A DNA stretch of 64,000 nt, from the NCBI RefSeq assembly GCF_003597395.2, contig NC_133771.1, forward strand, positions 60,433,965 through 60,497,964, read 5' to 3'. Positions 58,441 to 64,000 of this stretch are shown in pieces. The DNA is from Chelonoidis abingdonii (lineage: Eukaryota > Chordata > Testudines > Testudinidae). The translations under genes and the position numbers were made by a program. Within the stretch, counting starts at the first letter, position 1. Each line of letters opens with the position of its first letter. The notes under the pieces are model-generated. The model searched no databases, had not been told where the DNA came from, and saw nothing but the letters and a program-made list of their open reading frames with translations.

Positions 58441-60824
58441 GTTAGCTGCATTATTTCAATTACAGAAAATATTTTATTTTAGAGTGTTACCTCTTTAGGA
58501 AGGGACCTTGTATTGCATGTTGACAGAGTAACTTGCACACTTAACAGCACTGCACATGACATGCTATTAAACTGATCAAAATTAAGTAGGTTTTGCCATC
58601 CCCGCTCTCTCTCCCCCGACACTCTTATTAAAGTCTCTCAGCTACCCTTGGATCTTCCATTGCCCAAAGAGCTACCAGATCTTCCCTATTAAGGACTCCA
58701 TCCTGCAAATATATTTGCAACTGGGTAGTTTCAGGCAGATGAGTAGCCTCACAGAAGTCAATGGGACAACTCACATGAGTGAGGTTATTCCTGTGTGCAA
58801 ATAGCCTCAAGATAAGATCTTAAGTGATGAACACTGACAGGTGTTGACAAGACTAATTCCTTCATCTATAAACCTGACTAGTAAAAGTTACTGTAAAGTT
58901 TTGAACCTTGTTTATTAAGTAAGAGATGAATGTGTAGAATTACTTTTAGGGAGCTGTCTTTAAACATCTAGTTTATTCCTTGATAGAGTGAAAAGATTTT
59001 GCAGTATAACTTTGGAAATAAAACTGGATTTTACAAAGCAATGAGATTTTATTTTGCAAGAACAGTTAGTCCTCCATTGTGCACCTGTGAGAGTGAAAGT
59101 GCACATGTAAGGTATACGTATGAATACAGTGTAAGAGAACACAGATACATCTTAGAAAACGTTCTCGTGTTCTGGAAACCTGTGGAGTATTTGACATTTT
59201 ACAAGAGATCTTTCGTTTCCTATCAGATCAACCATTTTTATTTAAAGTGACATTGTCAATCTGAGGTGACAAGTCGGAGGGAGTCATGAGGGAGGATACG
59301 TGCCCCCTTGCCCTGATGGGCTTCTTGGCTTTCTGTGAGCATGCTCACGCAAACTAACCACGCTCAGTAACACTGCTGAAGCCAGCTACCCTCAGTCCAC
59401 TCCCCCCCACCCACACTGTTGGCAGGCACTGGTTGTCTGTGCTGTCAACATATCTAGATCAAATATTTGACTGACCTTAAAATTTAAGGTCAGGCTAGTC
59501 TTCCCCCTCCCCGCAACTAGTTCCTGCAGTTGCACTTTTAAATTCGTGAGTGTCATTGTAAAATAAAGCAACTGATTTTATATAAAATCCACCCCAACTT
59601 TAAACACATTAAATTATCAGACACACACCAGAAGATAAAGATGAATTCACATTGTTTTTGGTGCGGGGGTCGGGGGGAAGTGTTGAGAACGACACAATTA
59701 CCATACTCCATTCCACCATGTATGTAAAAATGGCATAAGTTTAGGGTCCATCCAGTAAGCACTTACGCACTTAAATTTTACACATGGGAAGTCCCTTTGA
59801 AATTAACAGGCCACTCACATGCATAAGGACAAATACAGTCTTCACAGGCTCAGGGCCTCAGTAAACTATATTTATCCCATCTCTGTATTGCCAGAGGTTC
59901 CCCTTACCCCCTCCTGTATGTAAATATTTTAGTTTAAGTGTTGGTTTCAACTGAGAATGGCTAAACTTGCATTAAAAAAATATAACTAACACTGCATGTT
60001 CAAGTCAGAAATGTATTTTAATTTATTAGTTCCTGGGAGAAATTAAGAACGTCACACAAATGGATGAACTGTTATAACATTCCCTCTTCCTCCTTACAGG
60101 CACATATCTTTGGAATTGCACATTCTAATAAGTGTTTATCAAATGTGTGGAACTTTTAATAGACTCATTGGGGCTATGCAAGTACCAAGACATTAGATAA
60201 AGAGAACTTGCTTCTGACAACTGGTTTAATTGAACATGGTTAAATAATTTAAGCTACTTTAAAAAAACTGATTGTTAACTTGTTATTGTTTAGCATTGTG
60301 CTAGTGTGGATAGGATGTATCTAAAGGTCCTTTCTCTGAACAAAGGACTAGAAATTACACTTTAAAATGACTTCTGGGATATTGCAGATCTAGTCAAAAT
60401 GGCAGACACACCCAAGTTATGATGAAACACCGAGGACTAGGCCAAGTGAGTTGAGATAGTGTGGAGTGATATCTATGGGAAAGAATGAACAACATATATT
60501 TTTAGATGCAAAGTGGGAGGCATCACAAAATAAGCCACCTAAAAATAATGTAAAATATTTTTAAATAAGTCCTGAATTTTTTCCCAAAGCACTTCAAGTT
60601 TAAATAACTTCACTTTGGTGCATATAATTTTATACGTTGGCCATATACAGCAGCAACAATGCTATAGGTATTCACCAATTTGGTCTCATCCTTGACAGAA
60701 ATATTAAGAAAAGTCATTTCTAGAAAGTGACAGTCAGATTTTCAGATGTGCTGAGCTCTTGTAAATCCTATTGAAGTCTGTAGAAACTGTGCATGCCCAA
60801 TGCCTCTAGAAACCAGGCCCTTAA
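58441..60824. other. AT-rich intergenic DNA
   Basis: No gene is recognised. Near 60728-60822 lies the CAGATTTTCAGATGTGCTGAGC phrase of an old repeat, just before the CR1 copy. Confidence 0.45.
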
Positions 60825-62790
60825 TCACAGAAGCATAGGACTGCAAGGAACCTTCATAGCTCACCTAGTCCAGTCCCCTGCAGTGAGGCAGGATTAAGTA
60901 TTATCTAGTCCATCCCTGACAGGTGTTTGTCTAACCAGTTCTTAGAACTCTCCTCTGATGGAGATGCCACAACCTCCCTAAGCAATGTATTCCAGGGCTT
61001 AACTACCCTGATAATTAGGACAGTTTTCCTAATGTATAACTTAAATCTCCCTTGCTACAATTTGAGCCCATTGCTTCTTGTCCTGTCCTCAGTGGTTAAG
61101 AAGAAAAATTTATCACCCTCCTCTTTATAAGAGCATTTTATGTACTTGGTAACTGTTTTCATGTCCCCCTCAGTTTTCTCTTCTCCAGACTAAACAAAAC
61201 CCATTTTTTTCCTTCAAATCTTTCCTCACAGCAGAGCTGTAACTAGGCAAATATACATGCACCCCCCTACCATTCCCCCCCCCCGACCCTCATCATCCCA
61301 TTCAGAGGCAACACAACTGTTGATAGCAGGGTTGGGGGGCAAAATGTAAAGGCTCTGGGAGGGGCACATGACCACTCCATGGAGGTTTTAAAACTGTGGG
61401 GACAGAGAGCACCCCTCTGGATGGGGATGGAGGAACATTTGGGGAGGGGGGCAGCCCGTCCTGGAGGCACTCAGGAAGGGAGGGCAACCTCCACTCCCTG
61501 ACTCACCTCAGCAGACCACCCAGCCTGTCTGGGGGAGATTGGGCACAACCAAAATATCTGGTGAGCATGTTAACCCAAATGGGTCCCCACACTGCTGGCC
61601 TCTCACCCCATTTTTTCTCTCCCTTGGCTTTGCATGCTGGGAGGCTGCGCTGCTCACTCTGCCCTGGTTATGGCCCTGCCTCATAGGTCATATTTTCTAG
61701 ACCTTTAATCATTTTTGTTGCTTCTCTCTGAACTTTCTCCATTTTGTCCACATCTTTCTCAGAGTGTGGTGCCCAGAACTGGACACAATACTCCAGCCTT
61801 ATCAGTGCTGAGTAGAATGGAAGAATTACTTCTTGTGTCTTGCTTGCAACACTCCCGCTAATACAACCCAGAATGTGTTTTTTTGGCAACAATATTACAT
61901 TGTTTATCTATATTTAGTTTGTGATGCACTACAACTCCCAGATCCTTTTCTGCAGTACTCTTTCTAGACAGTCATTTCCAATTTCGTATTTGTGCGAAGT
62001 ATTTATTTATTTCAGACCATTTCTCCAGTTTGCTAAAATCATTTTGAATTTTAATCAAAACCTTCAAAGCGCTTGCAACCCCTTCCAGCTTGGTATCATC
62101 TGCAAACTTTATGTGTAGTCTCTATGCTATTATGAAAATCATCTATGAAGATACTGAATAGAACCAGACTCAGGTTAGACCTCTGTGGGACCCCTCAATA
62201 TGCCGTTCTAGCTTGATTGCGAAGCATTGATAACTACTGAGTACTGTTTTCAATCGTGTATCCTCTCGCCGTTTAGTAGGTTTGTCTAGGCTGTATTTCC
62301 CTATTCTATTTATGAGAAGATCTTGAGAGATAGGATCAAAAGCCTTACAAAATTTGAGATGTGCTATATCTACTGCTTCCCTTCTATTCACAAGGTGTAT
62401 TACCTAAATAACCCAAGAAGGATATTAGGTTGATTTGACATATTTGTTCTTGACAAATACATATTGACTGTTACTTATCAGCGTACTATCTTCTAGGTGC
62501 TTACAAATTGATTGTTTAATTATTTGCTCCATTATCTTTCTGGGTACCAAAGTTAAGATGACTAGTGTCTAATTCCATGGGTTTTCCTACCCCCTCCATT
62601 TACACTGATGTTCACCATGTTAGTTGTTTTGGTTAAAGCAAACAAAAGGGGCATTAAACACTACCTATTGCTGTGTTTTCTGTTCATGTTTTTCCCTCTT
62701 CATTGAGTATTGGGCCTACCTTGTTCTTCCTCTTGCTTCTAATGTATTTGTAATTAGTGTGTTAGCCAAACATATCTGAAGAACCATTTT
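60825..62790 (-). mobile_element. CR1-group LINE copy, 3' portion, with a nested hAT
   Basis: Minus-strand phrases include VDIAHLKFCKAFDPISQDLL (palm, about 62310-62370), VILPFYSALIRLEYCVQFWA and VQREATKMIKGLE (about 61690-61800). The 3' UTR blocks are shared with the broken copy at 15850. Frameshifts and stops are frequent. A hAT element splits it at 61232-61678. Confidence 0.8.
61232..61678. mobile_element. hAT element nested in the CR1 copy
   Basis: The element is 447 bp. Its ends are CAGAGCTGTAACTAGGC and, reverse complemented, CAGGGCCATAACCAGGG. Flanks CCTCACAG (61224-61231) and CCTCATAG (61679-61686) are an 8-bp duplication with one mismatch. The interior is C/G-rich and non-coding. 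Confidence 0.8.
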
Positions 62791-63711
62791 ATTTTTTATT
62801 CAAGATATTGTTGCAGCCAATGAAAGCTAATAATGTTTGAGGCAAAAGATCCCTTCACATGTTGGCAGTGTACAAGAACATCAGACTTTCTATAAGCTAC
62901 ATTTTTCTATTTACTCTGACTTAAACACAAAAATTAGTCTCTGTTCAGCCCATTGTTTTAATGAGTCATAAGAAAACCCATGTCTTATAGTGATCTTCCA
63001 TTTATCTGCCACAACAGTACTGTTACATACAGCACAATTTAACCATTTTTAACATTGAATCAAAAAAGTTCATTAAAATAATGTTATGGTTGCAAAGTAA
63101 AGCACTTAGAAATGAAATTACAGAATTAAAGTTGCCTGTGCAATCTTCATTCTGCCTCTTTGAAAGCATGCATTATGGTACAGTCTTTAATTACATGACC
63201 ACATACTATACTGGGTACTTGCCTCAGACAGAAGCAGGGTCCTCTGGAATAATAGTAAGTTTCAGCCAAATGGTTCAAGTTTGGTGACTGAAAACAGGAT
63301 TTTATAGTGGGAAATATCAGGCAACCTTAACTATGGAAAGCATTAGCAGCTCTGCCAATAATAAGTTAGTTTTGACAGCTGCAGGACTAATGTTAAATCT
63401 TTGGAAAACATCCTACTATGAAGTTCTCCTGACAAACTTCTGTTACCTAGTTACAGAATGACATTACTGTGTCAGGGAACCACATAACACAGTTAGCGTG
63501 CCCACTATTTTACAATATAGTTCAGTCTCGCTTGGATGAACTGGACCAAATCATGCTCTAATCACGGTACAACCTGGTCAGAAGTCCAAGTCTCTACAGA
63601 ATTGCAACTTAATACAGTATTCCTCCTATCCCCGTACACATAGCTAAGATCAAAGAGTGTCATAACACAATACGGATACTAATATGATTATTGTTTGTCA
63701 TCTAGCAGCAC
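62791..63711. other. AT-rich intergenic DNA
   Basis: I see no gene or named repeat. Confidence 0.45.
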
Positions 63712-64000
63712 TAGGGTTGCCAGGTTGACTGAAATGCCCAGTCGAAAAGGGACCTTAGTGGTTCCCGGCCAATGGGAGCTGCAGGGGTAGCACCTGTGGA
63801 CAGGAGAGTGCCTAGAACTCCCTGGCCACCCATGCACCTAGGAACCAAAGAGACATGTTACCACTTCTGGGAGCTGCCTGAGGTAACCATCTCCCATGCT
63901 CCAACTCCCTGCCCCAGCCCTGAGCCCCCTCCCCTCTGATCCAAACTCCTTCCCAGAGCCAGCACAACAAACCCCTGGGCCCCAGCTCAGTGCCCCCTCC
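63712..64000 (+). mobile_element. hAT-like element, cut by the window end
   Basis: It starts CTAGGGTTGCCAGGTTGAC, matching the inverted end at 13275. It continues with GGCCAATGGGAGCTGCAGGG and CTCCCTGCCCCAGCCCTGAG tracts typical of turtle hAT interiors. The other end lies outside the window. Confidence 0.5.

Noticed and set aside
55501..64000. SLC17A5 (next gene in human) on the minus strand
   Set aside because: No sialin transporter motif is seen on either strand. The gene probably lies beyond the window.

Overview
This window is vertebrate nuclear DNA, most likely from a cryptodire turtle. It has spliced genes with GT-AG introns and a tRNA-derived SINE with a CR1-like tail, as known from hidden-necked turtles. 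It also has CR1 LINEs with octamer-type 3' ends, many small hAT and Harbinger-like elements, and Penelope-like elements. The species call is inference; the repeat types and gene structures are read from the sequence.

Three complete genes lie in the same order as on human chromosome 6q13. CGAS (minus strand, 5 coding exons, 12636 to 2054) encodes a 526-residue cyclic GMP-AMP synthase with its catalytic acidic residues and zinc thumb intact. MTO1 (plus strand, 12 coding exons, 19939 to 32432) encodes a 692-residue mitochondrial tRNA-modifying flavoprotein. EEF1A1 (minus strand, 7 coding exons plus a 33-nt non-coding first exon, 51164 to about 46785) encodes the 462-residue elongation factor eEF1A1. 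Every exon junction keeps the reading frame. CGAS and MTO1 are divergent, and MTO1 and EEF1A1 are convergent. Each gene starts in a CpG-rich region: about 11985-12850, 19380-20250 and 50190-51500.

The rest is mainly transposon-derived. The CGAS introns hold hAT elements, a solo LTR with a perfect 5-bp target duplication and a Penelope-like remnant. The CGAS-MTO1 spacer (12.7-19.4 kb) contains a CR1 copy split by three DNA transposons, one of which contains its own LTR. MTO1 intron 3 carries a rearranged Penelope-like element with inverted ends. The MTO1-EEF1A1 spacer (32.4-46.8 kb) has more hAT, Harbinger, LTR, CR1 and SINE insertions up to about 42.9 kb. From there to the EEF1A1 3' end the DNA is AT-rich, with no transposon I recognise. 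Upstream of EEF1A1 (51.2-64 kb) are a degenerate tandem repeat, two minus-strand CR1 copies and long stretches with no recognisable gene.

The three genes serve separate tasks (cytosolic DNA sensing, mitochondrial tRNA wobble modification, translation elongation) and show no sign of joint regulation beyond old shared synteny. I found no undescribed gene system. The most informative structures are the nested transposon stack, the mosaic Penelope-like element and residue differences in CGAS.
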